NCBI GenBank assembly: GCA_013289855.1
Contig: JABCZD010000002.1
Span: forward strand, 1 to 64,000
DNA length: 64,000 bases
From: Acidobacteriota bacterium
GTDB lineage: Bacteria; Acidobacteriota; Terriglobia; Acidiferrales; UBA7541
Direction of reading: 5' to 3'
Part shown: positions 8,651 through 17,889 of the stretch, piece after piece
Position numbering within the stretch: the stretch's first letter is position 1
Layout: each line of letters opens with the position of its first letter
Translations under genes and position numbers: made by a program
The notes under the pieces: model-generated
The model's database searches: none
What the model was told of the DNA's origin: nothing
The model's input: only the letters and a program-made list of their open reading frames with translations

Positions 8651-9253
8651 ATGAGGTTGTCAGGCATTTTGGTGCTGGTCCCGTGGATGATGCTTTCCGG
8701 GAATTGCGCGCAAGCGACACAAACGCCGGATGCCGGAGCCAAGCCGGCCGTCGTGCAAACAGCGGTAGTCGAAGAGTACAAGATTGGGCCTCAGGACGTG
8801 TTGCGCATTGATGTCTGGAAGGAGGCGGAACTTACGCGCACTGTTCCGGTGCGTCCGGACGGAAAGATATCGCTGCCGCTGCTGAACGACGTGCAGGCGG
8901 CCGGGCTTACTCCTGCACAGCTCTCGAATGTGATCAGCGAAGGGCTGAAGAAATTTATCAATAGCCCGCAGGTAACAGTGACCGTCAACGAAATCAATAG
9001 TCGGCGAGTATATGTCACTGGAGAAGTAGCTCGCGCAGGAGCGTTTCCGCTACTGCCCAACATGACGGTGCTGCAGGCGCTTTCGAGTAGCGGAGGATTT
9101 ACCCAATTCGCGAAAACCAAAGCCATTTACGTGCTGCGCGTGGAAGATGGAAAACAGGTAAAGCATCCCTTCAACTACAAGGAAGTACTTGCTGGCCGCA
9201 AGCAGGAAGAAAACATCGCTCTGCTACCTGGCGACGTGATCGTGGTGCCGTAG
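8651..9253 (+). CDS. Wza-like polysaccharide export protein
   Basis: Periplasmic/outer-membrane component of polysaccharide export. After a signal peptide (residues 1-20, hydrophobic LSGILVLVPWMMLSGN) comes the export domain starting EYKIGPQDVLRIDVW, followed by a soluble ligand-binding beta-grasp domain (RRVYVTGEVARAGAFPL) and a final LLPGDVIVVP. A Cys follows the signal core, but the lipobox is poor (SGNC), so lipidation is uncertain. At 200 aa it is the short form without the outer-membrane helix of E. coli Wza, so the beta-barrel encoded 8 bp downstream may provide the pore. A GGAGG ribosome-binding site precedes the ATG. Confidence 0.9.
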   Translation: MRLSGILVLVPWMMLSGNCAQATQTPDAGAKPAVVQTAVVEEYKIGPQDVLRIDVWKEAELTRTVPVRPDGKISLPLLNDVQAAGLTPAQLSNVISEGLKKFINSPQVTVTVNEINSRRVYVTGEVARAGAFPLLPNMTVLQALSSSGGFTQFAKTKAIYVLRVEDGKQVKHPFNYKEVLAGRKQEENIALLPGDVIVVP

Positions 9254-9260
9254 GGAATTC

Positions 9261-10691
9261 ATGGCGAAACACTGGAAGACATTCCTGGTCGGATGGGGGA
9301 CGCTGGCGGTGTTGGGCGTCATGCCCGCGGGGGGCCACGCCCAGGATCCGGGCGCTACTCCTCCCTCCACGCAGGAAACGCCGAAGCCTGCCGGGCGCGC
9401 GATTCCGCCGTTGGATACGGTCGGCGACGATCAGCCCTCGCCGGATCAGCTTTTGCCGGATTCTCGGCCACTGACAGGGGTGCAGAACCAAACTTTGGGT
9501 CGCGTGGAGAGCCCGCACAGTTATTGGGTTCCAGGATTTCAGTATTCGAACACCGTACAAAGCAGTCAGCCCGGCGAGGTGAATTCCGGCTGGAGCGTCA
9601 CCAACTATTTAGCGGCCAACGTAAGTCTGTTGGATACGTGGCGTATCGCGCAGTTAGCGCTAAATTATTCTGGCGGTGCTAGCATTTCGACGGACCAGCA
9701 GCTCGGTACGAATGCGTTTCAACAGTTGGGAGTAACGCAGACCTTCCAGTGGGCGCGATGGCAAATACAATTTCTGGATCAATTTTCATACACGGATCAG
9801 TCGGAGTTTGGGTTCGGCGGTGGAACAGGGCTTGGCGTGCCCGGCGGCGGCAGTTCGACCGGCACCCCACAACCGGGCCTAAGCGGAAACGACCAATCGT
9901 TGTTCACCACCATTGGCCCGCGGTACAACAACAATTTTACAACACAAGTAGTCTACGAGTTGAGTCCACGGGCTTCCATCAATGTATCTGGCTCCTATGG
10001 TGTGCTGCACTTTGTCAACCCGGGGGATATTGATACGGACAGCATTGGGGCCAGTCTTGGCTATAATTATGCACTGACGAGAGAAGACACCATCGGTGTG
10101 GTTTACCGTTTTAGCCAGTTTAGCTATGTCGGCAATCCGCAAGTGATCGACGACTACGTATTCAATCTGGAGTACGGAAAAAAAATCACCGGACGCCTGG
10201 CATTCCGAGTGTTCGGTGGCCCGGATATTACGAACTTCCAGGTGCCGATCGGAACATCGACGCGGCAGATCTCCGGCGCCGGCGGCGCCAGCCTGACGTA
10301 CGCGTGGCATCACGCAAATCTGGCGGCGAGTTATAGCCACGCCGTCACACCGGGGAGCGGCATTACCACGGGTTCCAATACGGACCAGGTTCAGACAAAC
10401 ATCACGCGCAACTTGGGCCGAGTATGGCAAGTGCAGGCTAATGTCGGATACGCGCGGAATAGCTTGATCGCCCCTGCCGCATCACAAAGCACTTACGACT
10501 CGGTGTTTGCGGGCGGCGGAATAAGCCGGCAGTTTGGGCCGAACACTAATGTTTCCCTGGCATACCTAGGACGCACGCAAAATACCAGCGCGCTACCTGG
10601 CTGCATGGGAACGAGTTGTTCTACTTCGTACAACCAACAGCAGATCGTGATGAGCTTCCAATGGCATACGCGGCCGCTGGTGCTTAAATGA
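9261..10691 (+). CDS. Outer-membrane beta-barrel protein of EPS locus
   Basis: A secreted protein with an N-terminal signal (LAVLGVMPAGGHAQ), a Pro-rich linker (about residues 30-75) and then roughly 380 residues of alternating hydrophobic/polar strands rich in Tyr, Gly, Ser and Asn, ending with FQWHTRPLVLK as expected for a beta-barrel. Strand pairs such as FRVFGGPDITNF and ASINVSGSYGVLHF support this. Similar barrels accompany exosortase-type EPS loci, where they probably form the outer-membrane passage. No enzyme motif was seen. It follows the Wza-like gene by 7 bp and is likely co-transcribed with it and with the upstream regulator. Confidence 0.8.
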   Translation: MAKHWKTFLVGWGTLAVLGVMPAGGHAQDPGATPPSTQETPKPAGRAIPPLDTVGDDQPSPDQLLPDSRPLTGVQNQTLGRVESPHSYWVPGFQYSNTVQSSQPGEVNSGWSVTNYLAANVSLLDTWRIAQLALNYSGGASISTDQQLGTNAFQQLGVTQTFQWARWQIQFLDQFSYTDQSEFGFGGGTGLGVPGGGSSTGTPQPGLSGNDQSLFTTIGPRYNNNFTTQVVYELSPRASINVSGSYGVLHFVNPGDIDTDSIGASLGYNYALTREDTIGVVYRFSQFSYVGNPQVIDDYVFNLEYGKKITGRLAFRVFGGPDITNFQVPIGTSTRQISGAGGASLTYAWHHANLAASYSHAVTPGSGITTGSNTDQVQTNITRNLGRVWQVQANVGYARNSLIAPAASQSTYDSVFAGGGISRQFGPNTNVSLAYLGRTQNTSALPGCMGTSCSTSYNQQQIVMSFQWHTRPLVLK

Positions 10692-10794
10692 CGCTCGGGA
10701 GCACTACAATTCGGGATAATCACGGCGACCGCGCCAAGCAATGAGATAATTCACTTAGGTTTTTACGGGCATTCGAGACAGGTAGCCAGAGACC

Positions 10795-11745
10795 ATGTAC
10801 AAGAGTTTTTTTGGACTGAAAGAAAACCCGTTCAACGTCAATCCAGACCCGCGCTTTCTGTTCCTTACCCAACAGATCGAAGAAGCTCTGGCGGGGTTGA
10901 TGTATGGCATTCAGACCCGGAAGGGTTTTATTACGCTGACCGGCGAGGTGGGTACGGGCAAAACCACGCTGATTAACCGGTTGCTCGATTGGCTGCACCG
11001 AAAAAACGCGCGCACGGCGTTCCTCTTCAACTCCCGGATGAATTCGAATCAGCTGTTCGACTTTATTTTAGCGGAGTTTGAAATTCCCTGCGAGTCGCGG
11101 AACAAGAGCCAGCAATTGATGAAATTGAATCACTGGCTGCTGGAGCGCTACCGCGCGGGTGAAACGGCGGTGGTAATTATTGACGAGGCGCAGAATCTCA
11201 CGTATCCCGTCCTTGAAGAGATTCGGCTGCTCACCAACCTTGAAACTTCGACCGACAAGCTGCTGCAGATTGTTTTGTCCGGCCAGCCGGAACTCGAAGA
11301 AAAATTGAAATTGCCACAGCTTCGGCAGCTCCGGCAGCGCATCACGCTGCGTTGCAAAACGGCGCCGCTTACCACCGAACAAACGTTTGACTATATTGCG
11401 GAGCGTTTAAGAATTGCGGGAGCCACAGGAGAGCCCATATTCGGCAAAGAAGCGGTGGAGACGGTGCATGTCTACTCGCTGGGCATTCCCAGGGTTGTTA
11501 ACCTGCTGTGCGAGCACGCGTTGGTCAATTCCTACGTCGAGCAGAAGCGCGTGGTAACCGGAAAAATTGTGGAAGACGTGGCCCGTGAGTTCCAGCTCGA
11601 CGAAGTCGAGCCGATCGCGCCCGCGGGTGGTCAGCAAACCCCGGCAGATGTTTATAATTCGGAATCTTTTCTGCAAAACCTTGGGGAGGCGCTGTCTCGT
11701 TTTCGAGCGAGTCCGCCTGCGACGACCACCCTCAAAAGAAAATGA
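10795..11745 (+). CDS. XrtA-type ExeA-like AAA ATPase
   Basis: ATPase of the ExeA/general-secretion type, commonly found in exosortase-associated EPS loci. It begins MYKSFFGLKENPFNVNPDPR, the hallmark N-terminus of that family, followed by Walker A TGEVGTGKTT (about 49-58), Walker B AVVIIDEAQNL (about 123-133) and the sensor segment LRQRITLRCKTAPL. About 45 C-terminal residues are low-complexity. It is cytoplasmic, with no transmembrane segment. Its exact role is unknown; in other systems these ATPases help assemble envelope export complexes. The 100-bp gap upstream may hold its own promoter. Confidence 0.87.
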   Translation: MYKSFFGLKENPFNVNPDPRFLFLTQQIEEALAGLMYGIQTRKGFITLTGEVGTGKTTLINRLLDWLHRKNARTAFLFNSRMNSNQLFDFILAEFEIPCESRNKSQQLMKLNHWLLERYRAGETAVVIIDEAQNLTYPVLEEIRLLTNLETSTDKLLQIVLSGQPELEEKLKLPQLRQLRQRITLRCKTAPLTTEQTFDYIAERLRIAGATGEPIFGKEAVETVHVYSLGIPRVVNLLCEHALVNSYVEQKRVVTGKIVEDVAREFQLDEVEPIAPAGGQQTPADVYNSESFLQNLGEALSRFRASPPATTTLKRK

Positions 11746-11842
11746 TCCGCACGCGGGCTCTGACGAACCCTCCGTTCAAGATAGATATGGCTGAAAGTCT
11801 GGCCTGGCAATAGCGATTTACTCGGTGGAGGAAATGCACGGG

Positions 11843-12784
11843 ATGCGCTATCTGGTTACCGGCGGAGCAGGATTCATAGGTTCCAACATGGTCGATGAAC
11901 TTGTCCGCCGCGGGCACTCGGTCGTGGTGCTCGATGATCTTTCCGCGGGCAAGGAAGCGAATCTTGCTGCCGTTCGCGATAAAATTGATTTTCGCCTGGG
12001 TAGCATCACGGATCTCGCGGCTGTCGCGAAGGCCTGCGTGGGAGTGGATTATGTCATCCACTTAGCGGCGCGAACTTCCGTGCCGCGTTCCGTGAAGGAT
12101 CCCATCGAATCGAACGAGGTAAATATTGACGGGACGTTGAATGTTCTGGTGGCGGCGCGAGACGCGAAGGTACGACGTTTTGTCTACGCGGCGTCGTCTG
12201 CAGCGTACGGCGAAACTCCTGCCTTGCCGAAAGTGGAATCTATGGCACCGGCGCCGATTTCACCCTACGGTCTCACAAAGTATGTTGGTGAACTGTATGC
12301 GCAGGTGTTTGGCCGCGTTTATGGCTTGGAGAACGCTTGTGTGCGCTACTTCAATGTGTTCGGTCCGCGGCAAGATCCCACATCCCAGTATTCCGGCGTA
12401 TTATCCCGATTTATGCTGGCGATTCTAGAAGGCCAAAACCCGGTGATCTATGGCGACGGGGAACAATCGAGAGACTTCACATACGTCGAAAACATCGTGG
12501 ATGAGACGCTGCGGGCCTGCGAAGCGAAGGATGCCTCGGGAAGGGTATTCAACGGGGGAACGGGTGAACGCATTACATTGAATCAGGTTTTGCAACAGCT
12601 CGGAACGATAACCGGGAAGAAAATCGCCGCCAAATACGAACCTGCGCGAAATGGAGACATCCGCGATTCGCAAGCGGACATCTCGCTGGCAAGAACGGTG
12701 CTCGGTTATGAGCCGAAAGTTCAATTTGCGGAGGGATTACAGCGGACGTGGGCCTGGTACAAAAGCAATTATGGCACACCATAA
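11843..12784 (+). CDS. NAD-dependent nucleotide-sugar epimerase (WbpP/GalE-like)
   Basis: Extended SDR enzyme acting on a nucleotide sugar. GGAGFIG occupies residues 7-13 and the YxxxK pair is in SPYGLTKYVGE. RYFNVFGPRQDP and DGEQSRDFTYVENIV match the UDP-GlcNAc 4-epimerase/UDP-glucuronate epimerase branch more than GalE. I chose the ATG at 11843, which gives MRYLVTGG. A GTGGAGG ribosome-binding site lies at 11825-11831, and the further upstream GTG only adds a few residues. The substrate cannot be fixed from sequence. It probably supplies a sugar for the EPS. Confidence 0.87.
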   Translation: MRYLVTGGAGFIGSNMVDELVRRGHSVVVLDDLSAGKEANLAAVRDKIDFRLGSITDLAAVAKACVGVDYVIHLAARTSVPRSVKDPIESNEVNIDGTLNVLVAARDAKVRRFVYAASSAAYGETPALPKVESMAPAPISPYGLTKYVGELYAQVFGRVYGLENACVRYFNVFGPRQDPTSQYSGVLSRFMLAILEGQNPVIYGDGEQSRDFTYVENIVDETLRACEAKDASGRVFNGGTGERITLNQVLQQLGTITGKKIAAKYEPARNGDIRDSQADISLARTVLGYEPKVQFAEGLQRTWAWYKSNYGTP

Positions 12785-13132
12785 CAGGCGCCAAACATTC
12801 CGCGCTTCGCAATTCACGCAGGCAGTGCCACCGACTGTATCAGCCCGATAACGACCATCCTAAAGCAGACCGCGCTGGCGCACCAAGCGTCACTTGTCAA
12901 GCACAGTGGGCACATGTTTGCGGTCCGCCTCTTGCAACGCCGCGGAATCAGGGCAATGCTTAGGATATCGGGATACCGCGCGCGTGATGGAGCTGCGTGT
13001 ATCGAGAAACGATGAGCCATTCGATTCCGATGATGGAGTGTACTTAGGTTCGATCTTTTCCCATGAAATGCTTTCATCATCTACAGGCGGGTCGGCCGAT
13101 TCCGATTGCTCCAAGAGATCGTGCGAGGGCTT
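12785..13132. other. Intergenic region, nothing recognised
   Basis: 348 bp between the epimerase and the glycosyltransferase. Open frames here give no recognisable protein. No strong hairpin or promoter was seen. Confidence 0.4.
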
Positions 13133-14062
13133 ATGGTTGATCCCAGTGCGATCCCGATCTCCGCTCCACCACTAAGCATTGTTATCGCGACCTACAACGA
13201 TTGGGCGCCGCTCAATCTCTGTTTGCAGTCTCTAGGCGAGCAAATCGATGCGCCGGGCTTTGAAGTGGTGATTGTCGATGATGGTAGCAATGAAATTGCG
13301 CCGGACTTCATCCGTAACTGGAGCCGCCACTATCCGTTGACAGTCGTCCGACAGATTCACCAAGGAATATCCGCGGCGCGAAATCTCGGCATTGAGAATT
13401 CGCGGGGCGACGTTCTGGTATTCGTCGATTCGGACTGCAAATTACAGAACCGATGTTTGGCGACGCTTGATTCCAGAATCAGCGAAAATCCCCAGCGTAA
13501 CTATTTTCAGCTGCGGCTCATTGGCGACTGTTCCCGTCTAGTAGGCCGTGCCGAGGAACTGAGACTGATCACGATTCAAAGTCACATGCTGCAGCCCGAT
13601 GGTCACATTCGATATCTGAATACCGCGGGATTCGCCATCAGGCGTATTCCCGCGGATATCGCCGGAGGCCTGTTCGATACGTCTGCCCTGCGGGCAGAAG
13701 ATACCCTTTTGATGGTTAATCTCATGAAAAACGGGGAACTGCCCTGGTTCATCGATGATGCCGTTGTGCAACATGCCATCCCGCGGTCCTTGTTCGCTTG
13801 TTTCCTGAAAGACATTCGGTCTGCGTACTTGGAAAGATCGACTTACGACATTATCGCGGGGAAAGGCGTAAAGTTCCGCGTCAGTCACCGTGAGCGCGTC
13901 AGTATGCTACGGTCGATGTGGAAAACTTCCGCGCAGCGATCGATTGGCAGGCTGGCGTGGTTCGCTCTGGCTATCAGACAAGGTCTGCGTTTCGCGATTC
14001 TTCCGCTAGGGGATGCATCTGGGCTGCGGCTTGCTTCGCGGGTCTCAGCAAAACCCTCCTGA
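13133..14062 (+). CDS. Family 2 glycosyltransferase
   Basis: GT-A glycosyltransferase with LSIVIATYNDWAPL near the N-terminus, the VVIVDDGSN nucleotide-binding segment and a DSD metal site in VFVDSDCK. It resembles chain-elongating EPS/LPS glycosyltransferases that work on the cytoplasmic face. ATG 13133 is preferred over the TTG 27 bp upstream because a GCGAGGG ribosome-binding site is correctly placed for it. The C-terminal part (after about residue 210) is basic and amphipathic and may sit on the membrane. Donor and acceptor unknown. It is the last clearly glycan-related gene before the biosynthetic block. Confidence 0.83.
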   Translation: MVDPSAIPISAPPLSIVIATYNDWAPLNLCLQSLGEQIDAPGFEVVIVDDGSNEIAPDFIRNWSRHYPLTVVRQIHQGISAARNLGIENSRGDVLVFVDSDCKLQNRCLATLDSRISENPQRNYFQLRLIGDCSRLVGRAEELRLITIQSHMLQPDGHIRYLNTAGFAIRRIPADIAGGLFDTSALRAEDTLLMVNLMKNGELPWFIDDAVVQHAIPRSLFACFLKDIRSAYLERSTYDIIAGKGVKFRVSHRERVSMLRSMWKTSAQRSIGRLAWFALAIRQGLRFAILPLGDASGLRLASRVSAKPS

Positions 14063-14151
14063 TATAATTACTCTGTGCAAGGAACACTTGCCACGCCGCG
14101 TTTGTAATGGTGTGTGGAACACGAGTCTGCAGAGTGTCTTTGGAGGACCGG

Positions 14152-15585
14152 ATGAAGGATTGTCGCCAGTTCTATATCGATGGTAAATGGGTGGAACCTG
14201 TCGTCGCTCATGATTTTCCTGTCATCAACCCGGGCACCGAGGAGCAAGTCGCCACGATCTCGCTCGGAACCGCAGCCGACGTCGATCGCGCCGTATCGGC
14301 GGCCAAACGTGCGTTCGAATCGTATTCCGAGACGACCGTCGAACAACGGTCGGCGTTGCTACAGAGGATTATTGCCGTTTACCAATCCCATATGGACGAA
14401 ATGGCTGAAACCATTTCTCAGGAAATGGGTGCACCTCCGTGGTTAGCGAAGGCGGCGCAAGCCCCTGCTGGCCTGGCGCATTTCGTGGAGATCGTGAAGG
14501 TATTGGGGCATTTCCAGTTTGAGGAGTTTAAAGGCTCCATGCTGCTGCGAAAAGAGCCGGTGGGCGTGTGCGGATTGATCACTCCGTGGAATTGGCCTAT
14601 GAACCAGATCGCTTGCAAGGTGGCTCCGGCGCTTGCGGCTGGTTGCACTGTGGTGCTCAAGCCCAGCGAACTTGCGCCGCTTTCCGCCTATCTGCTTTCG
14701 CAGATTCTCGATGAGGCTGGAGTGCCGCAAGGAGTTTTCAATATGGTGAACGGAGACGGACCTACGGTGGGATTCGCGATTTCTTCGCATCCCGATGTAG
14801 CCATGGTGTCCTTTACAGGCTCCACTCGCGGTGGCGTCGCCGTGGCGACGGCCGCCGCTCCTACTGTCAAGCGCGTTACGCAGGAGCTCGGCGGGAAGTC
14901 TGCCAACATTATTCTGGAGGACGCCGATCTCGAAAGCGCCGTCAAAGAAGGTGCGTTGACATGCTTTCGCAATACGGGGCAATCCTGCGACGCACCTACG
15001 CGCATGCTAGTTCCGCGCAACAGACTGGAGCAAGCGACGGCGGTGGCTAAACAGGCTGCGGAGAGCACGAAAATCGCAGATCCCTCCGCGAAAGGCAGTA
15101 TCGGCCCGCTGGCCAGCGAAGCCCAATTTGAGAAAGTACAATCCCTAATCAACAAAGGAATTGCGGAAGGTGCCAAGCTAGTTGCCGGCGGGCCCGGCCG
15201 GCCAGAGGGCGTCACCAGGGGATACTTCGTCAGGCCGACGGTGTTTAGTGCTGTCGACAACAACATGACTATTGCACGTGAGGAGATTTTCGGCCCCGTG
15301 CTTTCCATCATTGCTTATGAGAATGAAGAAGATGCGGTGCGCATTGCGAACGACACGGTCTACGGGCTCTCGGGATACGTCACGTCTGAGGATGTCGATC
15401 ACGCCCGGCGTGTTGCAAAACGCATTCGCGCCGGTAACGTGCATATCAACGGAGCCCGGATCGATTTCGCTGGTTGCTTCGGAGGCTACAAACAGTCAGG
15501 CAACGGCAGAGAATGGGGCGAGGCCGGACTCGAAGATTATTTGGAGTTGAAAGCGATTTTCGGCTACGCGCCAGCAGCAAAATGA
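14152..15585 (+). CDS. Aldehyde dehydrogenase (NAD(P)-dependent)
   Basis: Oxidises an aldehyde to a carboxylic acid. Catalytic residues are all present: Asn147 (TPWNWP), Glu245 (TQELGG) and Cys279 (NTGQSCDAPTR). ATG 14152 is preferred because TTTGGAGG lies just upstream, giving a normal 477-aa protein. It resembles the broad-specificity ALDH group that includes betaine and indole-acetaldehyde dehydrogenases, so the substrate is open. It is the first gene of the plus-strand side of the biosynthetic block and could process an aldehyde made by the ThDP enzyme at 20 kb; that link is inference. Confidence 0.9.
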   Translation: MKDCRQFYIDGKWVEPVVAHDFPVINPGTEEQVATISLGTAADVDRAVSAAKRAFESYSETTVEQRSALLQRIIAVYQSHMDEMAETISQEMGAPPWLAKAAQAPAGLAHFVEIVKVLGHFQFEEFKGSMLLRKEPVGVCGLITPWNWPMNQIACKVAPALAAGCTVVLKPSELAPLSAYLLSQILDEAGVPQGVFNMVNGDGPTVGFAISSHPDVAMVSFTGSTRGGVAVATAAAPTVKRVTQELGGKSANIILEDADLESAVKEGALTCFRNTGQSCDAPTRMLVPRNRLEQATAVAKQAAESTKIADPSAKGSIGPLASEAQFEKVQSLINKGIAEGAKLVAGGPGRPEGVTRGYFVRPTVFSAVDNNMTIAREEIFGPVLSIIAYENEEDAVRIANDTVYGLSGYVTSEDVDHARRVAKRIRAGNVHINGARIDFAGCFGGYKQSGNGREWGEAGLEDYLELKAIFGYAPAAK

Positions 15586-15608
15586 ACTCTTCTGAAGCAT
15601 CGCTTTGG

Positions 15609-16352
15609 TCATCCCTTGCTTTCTTGAATCCAGTCCCAACAACGCAGGTTCCAGTCCTTGCCTTCCGCCACCAGCGCACCAACGAACCCGGGAGCGGGGC
15701 GAAGTGAACGAAGCGTCCATCGCTCGCTATCCACGCTCTCTAGGCATTCTGGCTCCGATGGCGTCAAGCTTACGCGGAAATTCTTCAGCGGAATTTGTAG
15801 ACCGTCGCCAACGGCTTTTACGTATGCTTCTTTGCGCGTCCAGCAAAGAAAAAATCCCTCTGCGCGCATGGCGGGAGGTAATGACTGGAGTTCCGCAACT
15901 TCGTGCGGAGAGAAAAATCGATCGGCGATTTCCTCGCTGGCGACAGCGGGGCGGATGGATTCCACATCGACCCCCAACTCGCGCCCCAAGGAAAACGCCA
16001 TCAGTGCCAAACCATGCGAATGCGATACGTTGAAGTCCAGGGGTGCCCCAGGCGAAGGTCGCCGCAAGCTCGGCTTGCCGTAGGCGCCATAGTCGAACGC
16101 AATCGCTGCCGGAGCGCACCCTAGATATGTGCTCAACAGTTGGCGCAGCGTTCCGCGTGTAACTATGAACGCGTCGCGGTCGCGCTGAAAGTAAAAACGA
16201 TCCGCTCGGACGGTTTCCTCCATCGACAAGGTTCCGCGCAGTCTGAGGGATTCTGCCTCGCTGCATTCGAGTGGCACACGCCAGACGTGGACCTCACCTT
16301 CACGCAGAACAACACCTGTCGCGTCAGATTTCCAATCGGCAGCTTCGGACAT
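15609..16352 (-). CDS. Sfp-type 4'-phosphopantetheinyl transferase
   Basis: Attaches phosphopantetheine to carrier proteins of secondary metabolism. The three family motifs are present: FNVSHSHGLALMAFS (from about residue 108), GVDVESI (127-133) and FFLCWTRKEAYVKAVGDGL (from about 167) with the WxxKEA signature. At about 247 aa it is a normal Sfp-group enzyme, unlike the 125-aa AcpS at the window start. The ATG at 16352 is taken as start; a TTG two codons upstream is possible. It is convergent with the aldehyde dehydrogenase and close to the two carrier-protein genes, which are its likely substrates. Confidence 0.92.
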   Translation of the reverse strand: MSEAADWKSDATGVVLREGEVHVWRVPLECSEAESLRLRGTLSMEETVRADRFYFQRDRDAFIVTRGTLRQLLSTYLGCAPAAIAFDYGAYGKPSLRRPSPGAPLDFNVSHSHGLALMAFSLGRELGVDVESIRPAVASEEIADRFFSPHEVAELQSLPPAMRAEGFFLCWTRKEAYVKAVGDGLQIPLKNFRVSLTPSEPECLESVDSERWTLRSLRPAPGFVGALVAEGKDWNLRCWDWIQESKG

Positions 16353-16725
16353 GTGCAAACTCTATTGTAATCAATCGATTCCCGCGAGCGCATCGTCGAA
16401 TTCATAAATTTTCGGACCATATTAGGCGAAAGCGAATGGCAGGCCGCCAACGAATCGCTTTGAGAAAAGCATTTCCCTCGAGGTGGTCCGGCCGCTCAGT
16501 CTGAGACGCTAGATCGCCCGTATGGCACTGAATATAAGACACTTATGCAAGAACGATCAACGGCCTGAGGATTGCAAGAAGTACCACATCTGGTATAGCA
16601 ATGTCATCTTTCGCCGTTTCACGGTAACTTCCCGGCTGGGTGCTTGATGGACCGCAAGTCCAGATCGGGTTTTAACAAGGCATTTCGCAGTTCATTCTAC
16701 TAATATAGTACCCAGCGGGAACTCC
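16353..16725. other. Intergenic promoter region of the carrier-protein operon
   Basis: 373 bp between divergent genes. It contains a small hairpin GGAC-CGCAA-GTCC near 16650 and AT-rich stretches around 16690-16710. No recognised regulator site or sigma-54 site. No gene seen. Confidence 0.4.
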
Positions 16726-17835
16726 ATGAGCGATGCGTCAACAGCCCAGATGACCGTCAGTGATTCCACAGCGATAACGAAGCTCACCGAGATTTGGCAA
16801 GAACTCCTCGGCATCGATGCTATCGGCATCGACCAAAATTACTTTGACTTGGGCGGCGACTCTTCCTTGGCAGTGCATTTGTTCGCCCGCATCGAAAAAG
16901 TGTTCGGAGTCAAATTACCGCTGGCTACGCTCTTCGAAGCTCCTACGATTGAAGAACTGGCCCGGCTGTTAAGCGATCAACCTTCCGTGTCCGGGTGGTC
17001 GCCACTCGTCGACATTCAGCCGAATGGTTCGCGTCCGCCCTTTTTTTGTATCCACGGCGCCGGCGGAAACGTGCTCATCTATCGCGATCTGGCGCGTAAC
17101 CTGGGTCCCGACCAACCGTTTTACGGCTTGCAGGCGCAGGGCCTGGACGGAAGTTGCGCACCGCTGGCCACGATCGAAGAAATGGCCGCGCTATACGCGA
17201 AAGAAATACGGAAATTTCAGCCTCACGGGCCATATTTTATCGGCGGCTACTGCATGGGCGGCAACCTGGCGTACGAGGTCGCTTGCCGATTGCGCGCGGC
17301 CGGCGAAGAAATTGCTTTACTGGCGCTGTTCGATAGCATGAACTGGACGGACACTCCTCTGCCGTCCATTTGGAGCAAAATGTACTATGAAGTTGAGCGC
17401 CTCTTTTTTCATGGCGCCAATTACTTCCGGCTCGATCCGGATGGGAAGCGCAAATTCTTTGGAGAAAAGGTGGAAGCGCTGCGCAATCGACTGCCGGTGT
17501 GGCGTGGCATGCTGCTTGCAAGATTAGGGAATAAGCAATCCACCGCGACGTCCGAGTCCGTGGTATTAGGGAACATCTGGCGAGCGAATGACCATGCCTG
17601 CTTCATCTACAAACCCCGACCCTTTCCGGGCGTAGTAACCGATTTTCGGCCAATGAGACAATACCGGATGCTCGACAAATCTCAGATGCGGTGGACACAA
17701 CTGGCGCAAGGCGGCGAGCAAGTCGTGATGCTTCCGGTCTATCCGGCAGGTATGCTGGTGGAGCCTTTCGTAGCGCATCTTGCGGCAGCTCTCAGAAGAT
17801 CCATCGATGCCGCTATTCGTAACGCGCAGTCCTGA
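16726..17835 (+). CDS. Carrier protein-thioesterase didomain with Cys nucleophile
   Basis: Two domains. A phosphopantetheine carrier (about 15-85) has the attachment site FDLGGDSS with Ser46. An alpha/beta-hydrolase of type I thioesterase form (about 105-365) follows, with FFCIHGAGGN as oxyanion strand. The nucleophile elbow reads GGYCMGG, so Cys176 replaces Ser. Where the second paralogue has GDHYG with the catalytic His, this protein has VYPAG, so the usual His is missing. It may be a transferase, a cyclase with altered chemistry, or inactive. There is no condensation or adenylation domain, so it must be loaded in trans, perhaps by the AMP ligase at 21.6 kb. It is first in a plus-strand run with the aminotransferase. 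Confidence 0.9.
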   Translation: MSDASTAQMTVSDSTAITKLTEIWQELLGIDAIGIDQNYFDLGGDSSLAVHLFARIEKVFGVKLPLATLFEAPTIEELARLLSDQPSVSGWSPLVDIQPNGSRPPFFCIHGAGGNVLIYRDLARNLGPDQPFYGLQAQGLDGSCAPLATIEEMAALYAKEIRKFQPHGPYFIGGYCMGGNLAYEVACRLRAAGEEIALLALFDSMNWTDTPLPSIWSKMYYEVERLFFHGANYFRLDPDGKRKFFGEKVEALRNRLPVWRGMLLARLGNKQSTATSESVVLGNIWRANDHACFIYKPRPFPGVVTDFRPMRQYRMLDKSQMRWTQLAQGGEQVVMLPVYPAGMLVEPFVAHLAAALRRSIDAAIRNAQS

Positions 17836-17889
17836 AATGAACTCCGTCATTGCAATATTCTGAAGAGACAATAGCGAGGGAGCGACCGC

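Noticed and set aside
11800..11815. TGGCCT-N5-TAGCG as a sigma-54 promoter before the epimerase
   Set aside because: Spacing is right but both halves are poor; in GC-rich DNA this match occurs often by chance.
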